DNA of 64,000 nucleotides from Photobacterium angustum. GTDB lineage: Bacteria; Pseudomonadota; Gammaproteobacteria; Enterobacterales; Vibrionaceae. Each line of letters starts with the position of its first letter. The first letter of the stretch is position 1. The stretch is from assembly GCF_003026365.1 (NCBI RefSeq), contig NZ_PYOM01000002.1, positions 124,001 to 188,000 of the forward strand, read 5' to 3'. The notes under the pieces were generated by a model that did no database searches, was not told the origin of the DNA, and saw only the letters and a list, made by a program, of their open reading frames with translations. Made by a program: the position numbers and the translations under genes. Shown here piece after piece: positions 54,752-63,478 of the stretch.

Positions 54752-55744
54752 ATGAAAATAGCTCTATTTAGCTCAAAAAAGTACGACCAAGAATCTTTTT
54801 CTAAAGTAAATAAATCCTTTAGTCATGATATTACTTACTTCGACTTCCCGCTGAATCTACAAACCGCGAAAATGAGTGAAGGTTTTGATGCTGTTTGTGC
54901 ATTTGTTAATGATGATCTTAGTGCGCCAGTCTTAAAGTGTATAGCGAAGCAAGGGGTTAAAGTCATTGCAATGCGCTGTGCAGGCTACGATCTTGTTGAT
55001 TTAGAGGAAGCCAAAAAGCTAGGACTACAAATTGTACGTGTTCCCGCTTACTCTCCAGAGTCTATTGCGGAACATACCTTAGGCTTAATGCTGAGCCTTA
55101 ACCGTCGTATTCATCGAGCATATCAACGTACTCGTGATGCTAACTTCTCCTTAGATGGCTTAACCGGCTATAACTTTCACGGTAAAACCGTTGGTGTTGT
55201 AGGTACGGGTAAAATTGGCTTAGCGACAATTCGTATTTTAAAAGGCTTTGGCATGAATATTCTTGCTTTTGACCCATATCCAAATCCCGCGGCGATTGAG
55301 TTAGGTGTCACTTACGCCAGCCTTGACGAGATTTACAAAGTGGCAGATGTGATCACATTACACTGCCCTATGTCAGAAGAAAACTATCATATGCTTGATA
55401 AAGCGGCTTTCGACAAAATGAAAGATGGCGTTATGATCATTAATACCAGCCGTGGTGGACTTATCAATTCAAACGATGCTGTTGAAGCGTTAAAATCACA
55501 ACGTATTGGTGCATTGGGTGTTGATGTGTATGAAAATGAAAAAGATTTATTCTTCCAAGATAAATCAAATGATGTGATTCAAGATGATGTCTTCCGCCGC
55601 TTATCATCTTGTCATAACGTACTGTTTACAGGGCACCAAGCATTCTTAACTGAAGAAGCCCTTGGCAATATAGCAGAGACTACATTGCAAAATCTGTCTG
55701 ATTTTGAACAAGGTAAAGTCTCAGGAAATGAAGTGCTAGATTAA
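54752..55744 (+). CDS. ldhA: Fermentative D-lactate dehydrogenase
   Basis: LdhA reduces pyruvate to D-lactate with NADH during anaerobic growth. The 330-residue protein belongs to the D-2-hydroxyacid dehydrogenases and matches the E. coli length (329). The NAD site is VGVVGTGKIGLATIRIL, and the catalytic residues lie in the INTSRGGLI (Arg), VDVYENEKDL (Glu) and FTGHQAFLT (His) segments; MRCAGYDLVDL near the start is also typical. It is a single gene ended by a strong terminator, with a LysR-family regulator convergent to it 80 bases away. Direct regulation by that protein is possible but not shown. Confidence 0.95.
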   Translation: MKIALFSSKKYDQESFSKVNKSFSHDITYFDFPLNLQTAKMSEGFDAVCAFVNDDLSAPVLKCIAKQGVKVIAMRCAGYDLVDLEEAKKLGLQIVRVPAYSPESIAEHTLGLMLSLNRRIHRAYQRTRDANFSLDGLTGYNFHGKTVGVVGTGKIGLATIRILKGFGMNILAFDPYPNPAAIELGVTYASLDEIYKVADVITLHCPMSEENYHMLDKAAFDKMKDGVMIINTSRGGLINSNDAVEALKSQRIGALGVDVYENEKDLFFQDKSNDVIQDDVFRRLSSCHNVLFTGHQAFLTEEALGNIAETTLQNLSDFEQGKVSGNEVLD

Positions 55745-55751
55745 TAAATAG

Positions 55752-55785
55752 TGCCGCTAAATATAAAAAATTTAGCGGCATTTTT
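55752..55785 (+). terminator. Terminator of ldhA
   Basis: TGCCGCTAAAT pairs with ATTTAGCGGCA around a 7-base loop and is followed by TTTTT, 7 bases past the stop. Confidence 0.92.
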
Positions 55786-55824
55786 ATTTATGATATTGAT
55801 TTTAAAAATCACACTCAGCTAATC

Positions 55825-56730
55825 TTAACCAATCTCACTGAATAACCAATCACTAAAGGCTTTTATTTTAGGGGTATTTTGCATGTTATGTCGGCACACG
55901 ACATAATAACTAAAAGGTGAGGGTGCCATCATATCAAAAGGCGTCACTAACCGTTTTTCTACTAACCTTTCGGCAATAAATGAATGCCTCCCCATTGCAA
56001 CACCGATCCCACACTCAGCCGCTTGTAAAGCCAAATCGGAGCGATCAAATGTACATTCCGATTCAGGTAATTGCGTACCGTATTGCTCGGCCCATAGCTG
56101 CCATTCATCATTTCGCCCAGCCCTTGCCCACGGCGCGGCATCATGCAGCAATAAACATTGCATTAAACCTTCAGGGTTATCATAAAGATCATTTGCGATC
56201 GCATAATCATGGCTACACACTGGCTGCATCGCTTCATCCATTAATTTACACGAATGCAAACCTTGATATTCCCCTTTGCCAAAATAAATCGCACAATCAA
56301 AACTTTCAGTTTGAAAATCAACAAGTTCATTACGGGTTCGTAAATGAATACGTAGCATAGGATAAAGATCTATAAAGGATTTTAAGCGGGGTAATAACCA
56401 AGTTTGAGCAAATGTTGGTGGTACAGAAATATTTATATCGCCGCTTAGCTCAACATTTTTCAAATCACGTATTTCGTGTGCAATATCGCCAAAGTTAGCA
56501 GCTAGCACTTGTTTTAAACGAAACCCTTCATCTGTGAGTATGAGTTTACGAGGCTGACGAATAAAGAGCTGTACGCCTAATGCTTCTTCAAGGTTTTTAA
56601 TTTTATGGCTAACCGCACTTTGAGTTAAAAATAAAACTTCAGCAGCACGTGTGAAGCTCATTTGTTCAGCTGCTATAAGAAAGCAGTGTAAACCTGAAAG
56701 TACAGAACCAGAAAGGTTAGAAAGTTGCAT
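55825..56730 (-). CDS. LysR-family transcriptional regulator (GcvA-like)
   Basis: The 301-residue protein has the N-terminal LysR winged helix-turn-helix (LHCFLIAAEQMSFTRAAEVLFLTQSAVSHKIKNLEE, with SQSAVSH-type recognition) and a C-terminal substrate-binding domain. The effector domain contains SGDINISVPPTFAQTWLLPRL, SFDCAIYFGKGEYQGL and ECGIGVAMGRHSF, which is the GcvA/AmpR-type pattern. The target genes and effector are unknown. It is convergent with ldhA and lies 88 bases downstream of the TfoX gene, with which it could be co-transcribed. Confidence 0.92.
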   Translation of the reverse strand: MQLSNLSGSVLSGLHCFLIAAEQMSFTRAAEVLFLTQSAVSHKIKNLEEALGVQLFIRQPRKLILTDEGFRLKQVLAANFGDIAHEIRDLKNVELSGDINISVPPTFAQTWLLPRLKSFIDLYPMLRIHLRTRNELVDFQTESFDCAIYFGKGEYQGLHSCKLMDEAMQPVCSHDYAIANDLYDNPEGLMQCLLLHDAAPWARAGRNDEWQLWAEQYGTQLPESECTFDRSDLALQAAECGIGVAMGRHSFIAERLVEKRLVTPFDMMAPSPFSYYVVCRHNMQNTPKIKAFSDWLFSEIG

Positions 56731-56818
56731 AATACCGCCACATTAAAAATCTAGTAGCAAGCATAACAAGAAAATGATCGGGGCTCAGCTATAAATGCTA
56801 CTCCCCGAATAACGCCAA

Positions 56819-57418
56819 TTAATTAGTTGTACTATGGTATTGCTCAAGCAAGCCTGATTTATACTCGTCAGTTAATAATTGCCAGTGACATCCTTTGACA
56901 GCACCTGCAAAAATCCACAACAAATTACGATTGACTTCTTCCCCGTGGTGTTCACATACTTTGCGATAAACATTAACAGCACCCAACTCTAGAAAAGTAG
57001 GTACATCTAATACACCCGTTCGTTTTACCATTCTTTCTAGCGTTAATCGCATATTGGGTAAATCACGTAAACGTTTATTTGCACCAGACTGTTTAAATGC
57101 CTTATCTTTACATGAAAACTCAATCGATTTAGCAACTAATTGATTACAAACCTGCGGATCTTTTTCTAAAAGATCTCTTATTTCGTAATAATTAACTGTT
57201 GCCGTTTTGCTTTTCTTTATATGTTTAAATTTCGCACAACCTAATTTTATTAACTCAGGATCCAGTTTTTCGCCACCTCGAATATACATAGAAGCAGGTG
57301 TAACTATCGCAAACATCGCACCGTCTATAAATACTCCAGTTCCACCAAACATGGATCGTTTTTCTTGTTCTCCGAACTTGTTTAAATAATTTAAATAATC
57401 TTCCTTTGGTGATGTCAC
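56819..57418 (-). CDS. TfoX/Sxy-family competence or motility regulator
   Basis: The 199-residue protein has both parts of the TfoX/Sxy family: an N-terminal domain with KRSMFGGTGVFIDGAMFAIV and YIRGGEKLD, and a C-terminal helical domain with KRLRDLPNMRLTLERMVKRTG, LELGAVNVYRKV and LWIFAGAVKGCHW. In Vibrio, TfoX (chitin-induced) turns on natural transformation and type VI secretion, while TfoY turns on motility and type VI secretion. I cannot assign the paralogue with certainty, though the YIRGG and TVNYYEI parts seem TfoY-like. The c-di-GMP riboswitch (GEMM) known before V. cholerae tfoY is not visible upstream. Start ATG 57418 fits the family N-terminus. Confidence 0.88.
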   Translation of the reverse strand: MTSPKEDYLNYLNKFGEQEKRSMFGGTGVFIDGAMFAIVTPASMYIRGGEKLDPELIKLGCAKFKHIKKSKTATVNYYEIRDLLEKDPQVCNQLVAKSIEFSCKDKAFKQSGANKRLRDLPNMRLTLERMVKRTGVLDVPTFLELGAVNVYRKVCEHHGEEVNRNLLWIFAGAVKGCHWQLLTDEYKSGLLEQYHSTTN

Positions 57419-57723
57419 AACTAATTCTCCATAATGCGGTAATAATCAATTATTCCAAACACGTCAAATAACCTAGCCAAACAATAGATTAGATTGTTAA
57501 TTATTCGACAAAGCAATTGTATGCTCTTAAGTATTATAGATTAAATAAGCAGCAGCCAAAGATGAGATTACTCGCATATTTTTTGTCGCAAAATAATGTA
57601 ATCAAACTAGATTTGCAGCATTTATCACGCAAGAATCAATAATGAATTGCATATCTATCATCATTATTATCAGTGCCGACTATCTTTAAGATATTTACAA
57701 TAGAAAGAGTATACGCTGGAGCT
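57419..57723. other. Divergent intergenic region between the TfoX and LON-domain genes
   Basis: This 305-base AT-rich gap holds the promoters of the two divergent genes. I checked for the GEMM riboswitch consensus (GGGACGCAAAGCC and similar) on the minus strand and did not find it. No coding frame is supported. Confidence 0.5.
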
Positions 57724-58311
57724 ATGAAAAAAATCCCATTGTTCCCATATTCAAATCACATTCTTCCCGATGGAAGGACTCAATTAAAGATTGCACAAGC
57801 TCGTCATATTCGTATGGTGAAAGAAGCCCTTATTTCTAAAAAAGGGTTTGTAATGGCAATGATAGATAGCGAACGTGAGCATAGTGAAGTTAAAGATGTT
57901 CCTGCAATAAGTACGCACGTTAAAGTTATTGACTTCAATCGGCTCGAAGGCGATTTATTGGGTATTACGGTAGAAGGTATCGATCTTCTAAAAATAGAAC
58001 AGATTAGGATTGAGGATGATAAGCTTTTAATTGCCGAATGTATGCCTTTTAGCACTTGGGCTCCCTCTCAGACGACAACCAGTAACCAGTGTTTAGCTCA
58101 ACGATTAAAGCAACTTTATTCTTCTCAACCAGAAATGGGAAATTTATATCCTACACCACTGTTTGATGATATGACGTGGGTCTGTCAACGCTGGTTAGAA
58201 GTACTACCAATAGAAGTAAAATATAAACAAATGCTGATTCACCAAAAAACGCCCAACCTGGCCATTCGTTTTTTAATCAAGTTACTTCAAGATAAAAATT
58301 TAAACCATTAG
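57724..58311 (+). CDS. LON N-terminal-domain protein
   Basis: The protein is a stand-alone LON substrate-binding domain (the N-terminal PUA-like domain of Lon proteases) without ATPase or protease parts. I prefer ATG 57724 (195 residues) since the sequence then starts KKIPLFPYSNHILPDGR, as in this family; a GTG at 57673 would add 17 residues. Other features are LKIAQARHIRMVKEAL, GTHVKVIDFNRLEGDLLGI-like text (STHVKVIDFNRLEG), and a helical C-terminus with VLPIEVKYKQMLIHQ. The function of single LON-domain proteins is unknown in bacteria. It is transcribed towards the HDOD gene, 123 bases away. Confidence 0.85.
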   Translation: MKKIPLFPYSNHILPDGRTQLKIAQARHIRMVKEALISKKGFVMAMIDSEREHSEVKDVPAISTHVKVIDFNRLEGDLLGITVEGIDLLKIEQIRIEDDKLLIAECMPFSTWAPSQTTTSNQCLAQRLKQLYSSQPEMGNLYPTPLFDDMTWVCQRWLEVLPIEVKYKQMLIHQKTPNLAIRFLIKLLQDKNLNH

Positions 58312-58434
58312 TGGGATTAATATCATTTATTTTTAATTTATAACCTACTCACTTCAAATAAATTACGAGACAAACTACTCGATAAGGCTATGAAACGATA
58401 GAATTTGATTATTACTTTATAAGATTAGTTTTAC

Positions 58435-59358
58435 ATGTCGCATTTATCTTTTTTTTGGTTAAAACATAGCCGTGATCATCAAATAAAAGCGTTGGAATCT
58501 GAGTTTTGTAACTTAGTAAAACAATCTGCGCAGCAAAATAAGCTAGAGCTTCCTCCTATTCCTGATGTGCTAATGAAGCTACATCAGTTATGCAATGATG
58601 ATGAAAGCACCATTCATGACGTGGCTGATTTACTACTTGATGATCCTGCCTTAACCGCTACCATTATTCGAACATCTAATACGGTATTATTTAACCGCCG
58701 TAATGTTGTCTGTAACGATCTTCTAACTGCGGTCTCTCGTCTTGGATTATTGCGGGTACGTGATATTGCCACCGCTCAAGCAGTTGCCGAATTACGAAAA
58801 GTAAAAACTGAAAACCTCGCGTGTAATCAGCTGCTCAGTCAAAGTGCAATTCGCTCACGTCAATTTGCAGGTACGATGGCTCTGATTTGCCAAAGCTTAA
58901 TAAAACACAGTGAAAAACCTTTAAAAATAGAACCAGAAAAAGCTTTATTAACAGGCTTACTGGCTGATATTGGTGTCTTTAGTTTAATCTACGAATATCT
59001 TAATTATATTGAAAACGATAATTACCTAGATATCGATATTGCCAAATATATTTTCAAAGAAACCTGTATGAAAACAAGTTTGATCGTATTAAAAGAATGG
59101 GGATTTGATAATGATTATCTTGAAATCGCCTCTAATAAACGACAACCTTATGGAAATAATAACGATACGTTAAGTTATCTTGATATCGCCCGTATGGCAC
59201 ACCACTTATTGTTGTTTAAAAATAACGATGATGCTATCGACGAAAATGATGTTGAGCTTGATCTTGTAGGAGCAGAAGTCATGTATGAATTGACTAATTT
59301 ACCTCCTCACGAATTTAACCAACGAGTTAAAAACATCGTTCGTGAAAGTGGATTCTGA
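58435..59358 (+). CDS. HDOD-domain signalling protein
   Basis: The 307-residue protein has an HDOD domain at about residues 40-250, a helical relative of the HD phosphohydrolases without its metal pair. The usual pattern is visible: ELPPIPDVLMKLHQLCNDDE, IHDVADLLLDDPALTATIIR, LTAVSRLGLLRVRDIATAQA, and LTGLLADIGVFSLIYEYL. Proteins of this type take part in signalling, often with c-di-GMP networks or flagellar and virulence control, through protein contacts. Which process is served here is not known. It begins at MSHLSFFWLKH with a Trp/Phe-rich start lacking a clear signal. A hairpin of 12 base pairs follows at 59371-59401. Confidence 0.9.
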   Translation: MSHLSFFWLKHSRDHQIKALESEFCNLVKQSAQQNKLELPPIPDVLMKLHQLCNDDESTIHDVADLLLDDPALTATIIRTSNTVLFNRRNVVCNDLLTAVSRLGLLRVRDIATAQAVAELRKVKTENLACNQLLSQSAIRSRQFAGTMALICQSLIKHSEKPLKIEPEKALLTGLLADIGVFSLIYEYLNYIENDNYLDIDIAKYIFKETCMKTSLIVLKEWGFDNDYLEIASNKRQPYGNNNDTLSYLDIARMAHHLLLFKNNDDAIDENDVELDLVGAEVMYELTNLPPHEFNQRVKNIVRESGF

Positions 59359-59370
59359 TCTGATCCCCAT

Positions 59371-59401
59371 CCCCTTCTTTTTCTTACTTAAAAAGAAGGG
59401 G
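59371..59401 (+). terminator. GC/AT hairpin after the HDOD gene
   Basis: CCCCTTCTTTTT pairs with AAAAAGAAGGGG around a 7-base loop. No T-tract follows on the plus strand, so this may be a transcript-stabilising hairpin rather than a full terminator. Confidence 0.45.
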
Positions 59402-59582
59402 GAAACATCCACCTATAAGCATCCCCTACTCGCCTATATACTCCTTCTTTATCGCTGTGTTACATTAACTTTCTGTTAAAAATATAAATAAATGAATTAA
59501 TTATTGCTGGTGACTTTGTGTTACATAACCAAATACTCTAGCAAATAAGCCACTAACCCTCTGAATATATTTAAGGACTAAT

Positions 59583-60482
59583 ATGTTGTCTGGGATTTTA
59601 CTTATCTTTTTGCCGCTGATCATTGGTTACCTCATCCCGCTTCATAATAAAAATCACCTCGATTTTATTAATGCTCAAACTAGCCGCTTAGTATTGGTGA
59701 TTTTGACATTAATGGGATTAAGCTTAGCTGCGCTAGATAATCTCAGCCAAAATTTAAACCAAATCCTTATCTACACCACGACATTTTTCATCTCAATCAG
59801 TGTATGTAACCTTGCTGCACTCCCTTTTTTAGACCGTTTATGGCCAACACAAACGACTGATGGACACCATCATTTACCGATGGCAAAAATGATGATGGAA
59901 TCGGTTAAATTGGTTTTTGTTGTTGCAGCTGGATTGATCGTAGGCCTATTACTTAATGTCGATTTGTCATGGGTTGATCAAGCTAGTGAGGCTATTTTAT
60001 TACTATTACTGTTTTTTATTGGCATCCAATTACGTAATAGCGGTATGACCTTAAAACAAATAGTACTCAATAAAAAAGGGATGATTATAGCTGCGGTGAT
60101 TATTAGCACTTCTTTTCTAGGCGGGATCATCGCTGCCCTTATTCTCGGTATCCCACTCAATCATGGCTTGGCTATGGCATCAGGTTTTGGTTGGTATTCT
60201 CTCGCGGGTATTTTAATTGGCGACGGCTTAGGAAGTGTATTTGGTGGCGCTGCATTTTTAAACGAGTTACTCCGAGAAATTCTTGCGCTAATATTAATCC
60301 CACTCCTTATCCATCGTTATCCCAATACAGCTATTGGTTATGCTGGGGCAACGGCTATGGATTTCACTCTTCCCGTGATTCAAAACACAGGTGGTGTGCG
60401 CTGTGTACCTATCGCCATTGTCAGTGGTTTTATTCTTAGCCTATTAGTCCCTATCTTTATTCTATTCTTCTTGTCGTTGTAA
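59583..60482 (+). CDS. lysO: Lysine exporter LysO (YbjE)
   Basis: The 299-residue inner-membrane protein is of the LysO (formerly YbjE) family, which exports lysine and related compounds. About eight membrane segments can be counted. Typical features are MAKMMMESVKLVFVVAAGLIVG in the middle, LLLFFIGIQLRNSG, and the conserved GFGWYSLAGILIGDGLG followed by GGAAFLNELLREILAL, then DFTLPVIQNTGG with acidic residues used in transport. Length equals E. coli YbjE (299). No lysine riboswitch is apparent in the 224 bases upstream. It is a single gene, with a bidirectional terminator after it. Confidence 0.93.
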   Translation: MLSGILLIFLPLIIGYLIPLHNKNHLDFINAQTSRLVLVILTLMGLSLAALDNLSQNLNQILIYTTTFFISISVCNLAALPFLDRLWPTQTTDGHHHLPMAKMMMESVKLVFVVAAGLIVGLLLNVDLSWVDQASEAILLLLLFFIGIQLRNSGMTLKQIVLNKKGMIIAAVIISTSFLGGIIAALILGIPLNHGLAMASGFGWYSLAGILIGDGLGSVFGGAAFLNELLREILALILIPLLIHRYPNTAIGYAGATAMDFTLPVIQNTGGVRCVPIAIVSGFILSLLVPIFILFFLSL

Positions 60483-60504
60483 CATCGATAAAATTAGAGA
60501 TAAA

Positions 60505-60536
60505 AAAACCGCAGTTTTCACTGCGGTTTTTATTTA
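60505..60536. terminator. Bidirectional terminator between lysO and the RDD gene
   Basis: AAAACCGCAGT pairs with ACTGCGGTTTT around a 4-base loop, with T-tracts on both strands. It ends lysO and overlaps the very end of the convergent RDD gene. Confidence 0.92.
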
Positions 60537-61004
60537 TCGTTCTACCACTGTTGTATGATTTTTTTTGTCATGCCAAGGTGGATTGGTAAACGTAAGATAT
60601 TGCACACCAGCATAGAGGGGGTATAACCCCAATGTTGCTATACATAGATAAATCTTATCAAACTCACGCTTTAAATAACGTTGCTTTGTGAGCAGCTCAT
60701 CATCGTTAGATATCACTTTCACACTTAACAAAGCGCGTGATAGTGAAGTGCCGAGTAAGCGATAACACAACCAATGATACCCCATAAAGACACCAATAAA
60801 TAAAGCCATGATGCCGATAATTAACAGTAACAATACTGGTAGCGCCATAGTATCGTTAAGTGATAACGATACTCCTGCACCATTGGTAATATAACCAACC
60901 ATACCAAGGAAGATATCTTTGACGATCATTGCAAACATCTGCACGATAGCCATATCAATCATAAATGTACCGACACGTCTGTATTTCAATGAAAAGCTGC
61001 TCAT
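60534..61004 (-). CDS. RDD-family membrane protein
   Basis: The 156-residue protein has an RDD domain with about three membrane segments. The family signature of Arg and Asp residues is present as RRVGTFMIDMAI near the N-terminus, and LLGTSLSRALLSVKV further on. Transport of compatible solutes or ions has been proposed for some relatives, but the general function is not known. It starts 7 bases after the PTS gene on the same strand, so the two are very likely co-transcribed. Its last codons overlap the lysO terminator. Confidence 0.85.
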   Translation of the reverse strand: MSSFSLKYRRVGTFMIDMAIVQMFAMIVKDIFLGMVGYITNGAGVSLSLNDTMALPVLLLLIIGIMALFIGVFMGYHWLCYRLLGTSLSRALLSVKVISNDDELLTKQRYLKREFDKIYLCIATLGLYPLYAGVQYLTFTNPPWHDKKNHTTVVER

Positions 61005-61011
61005 TGCCTAA

Positions 61012-62628
61012 TTATTTACCAAGTTTTGAATTGATTTGAGCTTTAAATCCAGCCGCTTGCGCACCGTAGATAGCTTGGATACCCGTACCACCGACTTTTA
61101 CTAAACCTTTAGCACCTAAGTTCTCAGTCCAGTATTTATTATCTTTAACAAGCTCACCGTCTTTAACAGTGATACGTAGACGTGTAATACATGCATCAAC
61201 GTCAACAATGTTGTCTTTACCACCTAATGCTTCAATCATTTCATCGATTTGGCTGTCATCAGAACCACTCGCTTTTGCTGCTTGGTAATCTTTCTTACGT
61301 ACAACCGCAACAGCACTCCCTTTACGACCCGGTGTCTTGATATCAAACTTCAGAATAAACCAGCGGAATAACAAGAAGTATACAGGACCATAAATTAGAC
61401 CTAGTAGTGGGATGTAGTACCAGTGGTTTTCAGTCCCCGTAAGGCCAGGAAGCATACCGAATAGTGCGAAGTCAATAAAACCACCACTGAACGTCATACC
61501 AACTTTCACGTTTAGTAAGTCCATGATCATGAACGATAGACCAGCTAGTGGTACGTGAATAAAGTAGTAAAGCGGTGCAGATAAGAATAGGAATGTAAAT
61601 TCAATCGGCTCTGTAATACCTGTTAGGAACGCTGTTAGCGCAACAGAGAACAATAGACCCGCAACTTCTTTCTTATTCTCTTTATCTGCCAGAGTGTACA
61701 TCGCGTATGCGGCTGCAGGTAGACCAAACATCATGAATGGGAATTTACCTGTCATGAAGTTAGTTGAAGAGAACTGAGAATAATCACCGTTAGCTAAAGA
61801 GCCAAAGAAGATATTTTGTGTTCCTTTGTAAACTTGACCTGCAATTTCAGCTGTACCGCCAATCTCTGTCTGCCATAGTGGGAGATAGAATACGTGGTGA
61901 AGACCAACAGGGATTAGTGCACGTTCAATAATACCGAAGATGAATGATGCAATATAACCGTGACCAGATGCTGTCATTTCACCTAATGTTGCCCCGATAG
62001 TACCGAATGCTGCGCCGATGTAAGGCCAAATAAAGACAAGTGCAATACCATAGAATAATGCAGAAAACGCACTAACGATAGGAACAAAACGCGCACCGCC
62101 AAAGAAACCTAAGAACTCAGGAAGCTTAATGTCATGGTATTTGTTATGAAGAACAACTGTAATACCACCAGCGATAAGACCACCGAATACACCCATACTT
62201 AGCGTGTTGTGAATACCTAACACATCAGCTAACACTCCCGCATAATGGTTGCCCATTAGAATTACAGTGTTATTTGTTGTATCAACCATGCCAGCAACTG
62301 ATAGCGTTTTCGCAATCGCAATATTCATTATTAAATAAGAAATTGTTGCTGCTAACGCCGCAGCGCCTTTTTCAGCACGAGCAAAACCGATAGCAATTGC
62401 AAGCGCGAACAGTAAAGGTAGGTTTGCAAAAATGATACCGCCAGCAGCTGTCATAACCTGTAGAAAACTATTTAAAAGTGTTCCGTCTTGCAAAATACCA
62501 ATATTGTATGCATCAATCATACTCTGGTTGGTAAAACTACCACCAAGACCTAGCATAATACCTGCAGCAGGTAGTAGCGCTATCGGCAGCATCACTGCTT
62601 GCGATAGTTTACTAAAGAAGGCTTTCAT
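61012..62628 (-). CDS. PTS glucose-family permease IICB (MalX/PtsG-like)
   Basis: The 538-residue membrane protein imports a sugar and phosphorylates it as part of the phosphotransferase system. The IIC part (about residues 1-420) has the Glc-superfamily features LPAAGIMLGLGG, GGARFVPIVSAFSALFYGI, GLHHVFYLPLWQ and FLTGITEPIEFTFLF. The IIB part at the C-terminus carries the phospho-cysteine C480 in VDACITRLR. No IIA domain is fused, so a separate EIIA-Glc (Crr) must donate phosphate. Sequence and size put it with MalX/PtsG rather than the GlcNAc IICBA enzymes; glucose or maltose are likely but not proven. The RDD gene follows in the same operon. Confidence 0.92.
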   Translation of the reverse strand: MKAFFSKLSQAVMLPIALLPAAGIMLGLGGSFTNQSMIDAYNIGILQDGTLLNSFLQVMTAAGGIIFANLPLLFALAIAIGFARAEKGAAALAATISYLIMNIAIAKTLSVAGMVDTTNNTVILMGNHYAGVLADVLGIHNTLSMGVFGGLIAGGITVVLHNKYHDIKLPEFLGFFGGARFVPIVSAFSALFYGIALVFIWPYIGAAFGTIGATLGEMTASGHGYIASFIFGIIERALIPVGLHHVFYLPLWQTEIGGTAEIAGQVYKGTQNIFFGSLANGDYSQFSSTNFMTGKFPFMMFGLPAAAYAMYTLADKENKKEVAGLLFSVALTAFLTGITEPIEFTFLFLSAPLYYFIHVPLAGLSFMIMDLLNVKVGMTFSGGFIDFALFGMLPGLTGTENHWYYIPLLGLIYGPVYFLLFRWFILKFDIKTPGRKGSAVAVVRKKDYQAAKASGSDDSQIDEMIEALGGKDNIVDVDACITRLRITVKDGELVKDNKYWTENLGAKGLVKVGGTGIQAIYGAQAAGFKAQINSKLGK

Positions 62629-62809
62629 TACCTTATCTCCTCGATATAGGATCTAAACTTGTATCAAAAATAATTAAGACTTAGTTTGTCTTTGTAATCA
62701 TTATTTTTATTACTTCAATAAGCGTAGTAATGCACACTCACACGAGACAAGCTCAAATTACCGAGGTAATTAATTGTGATAGTGAACATTTTACTCCTGA
62801 GTACTATAT

Positions 62810-62890
62810 TTACCTGAAATAACATAAACACTAACGACATACCCCCGTAGTCATAATGTTAGTATTCACTCCTTGTTATTTCGGCAGTAA
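62810..62890. promoter_or_regulatory. Nested long dyad upstream of the PTS IICB gene
   Basis: An outer pair GAAATAAC (62816-62823) and GTTATTTC (62875-62882) extends by C-G and T-G pairs and by TTAC/GTAA at the ends. An inner pair ACTAAC (62830-62835) and GTTAGT (62858-62863) is nested inside. The 22-base central part holds CCCCC. It could fold as RNA or bind a dimeric regulator. The distance to the PTS start is about 190 bases. Confidence 0.4.
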
Positions 62891-63421
62891 GTATAAATTT
62901 CGATAATTAATATAACTTGATGATTGTCATATTTACTATTAGATAGTGATGCAAGATTTGGAATATATAATGGAGATCACATCAAAATAAATATATTAAA
63001 AAGCAGAAACAAACTTGCAAGATATTGATAATAAAAAGTTTTAAAATAAAATAACCGATTAAAAACAATAGCTAACTTTCTAAAAAGTAACTTGTGTAAC
63101 TAATGTAACACTCATTAAGTTAATAAAACTATTTATCGTTAGAATAAGTGAAGATGGACTGAGCCTTTCGTATATCGATTCTAATTAGAATATCGTCATA
63201 TAATAATTTATAAATTAAAAATGAGATTAAACAACTCTTTTTATTAAAATTAATGTAAATGAGAAAAAACACCAGTGTTGCTGATGCAATAGGGATTCTT
63301 GATTTTGATATGCAGTCCACTCTATAGCTAAGCAATTTCAAATGCATATCGTTGTAACAATTATAAATTTAAATGAAGTAACACCGTATCGTAGCTGGCT
63401 ATTTCAAAACGGTTAAAAATG

Positions 63422-63451
63422 AAAAAATCCCGTAACTTTCATTACGGGATT
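63422..63451 (-). terminator. Terminator of the edge PTS gene
   Basis: AATCCCGTAA pairs with TTACGGGATT around a 6-base loop, with TTTTTTC following on the minus strand, about 28 bases past the stop. Confidence 0.9.
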
Positions 63452-63478
63452 ATGAGCGTTCAGCGAATAAGGATAAAC

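Larger units (their letters stand above)
62629..63478. other. Long AT-rich intergenic region upstream of the PTS gene
   Basis: This 850-base gap has no gene I can support; the 72-codon frame at 63129-63347 looks like a chance product of AT-rich DNA. It contains a nested dyad at 62810-62890, a weak CRP-like site around TGTGATAGTGAACA (62775-62788), and near its left edge the promoter and leader of the PTS IICB gene. Confidence 0.5.

Noticed and set aside
57419..57660. GEMM c-di-GMP riboswitch upstream of the TfoX gene
   Set aside because: None of the conserved GEMM strings were found on the minus strand.
59359..59582. Lysine riboswitch upstream of lysO
   Set aside because: No L-box-like conserved segments were seen in the 224 bases before the gene.
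63129..63347. 72-codon frame on the minus strand in the gap before the PTS gene
   Set aside because: It is Ile/Lys/Leu/Tyr/Ser-rich as expected from AT-rich DNA, has no ribosome binding site or motif, and lies in a long non-coding gap.
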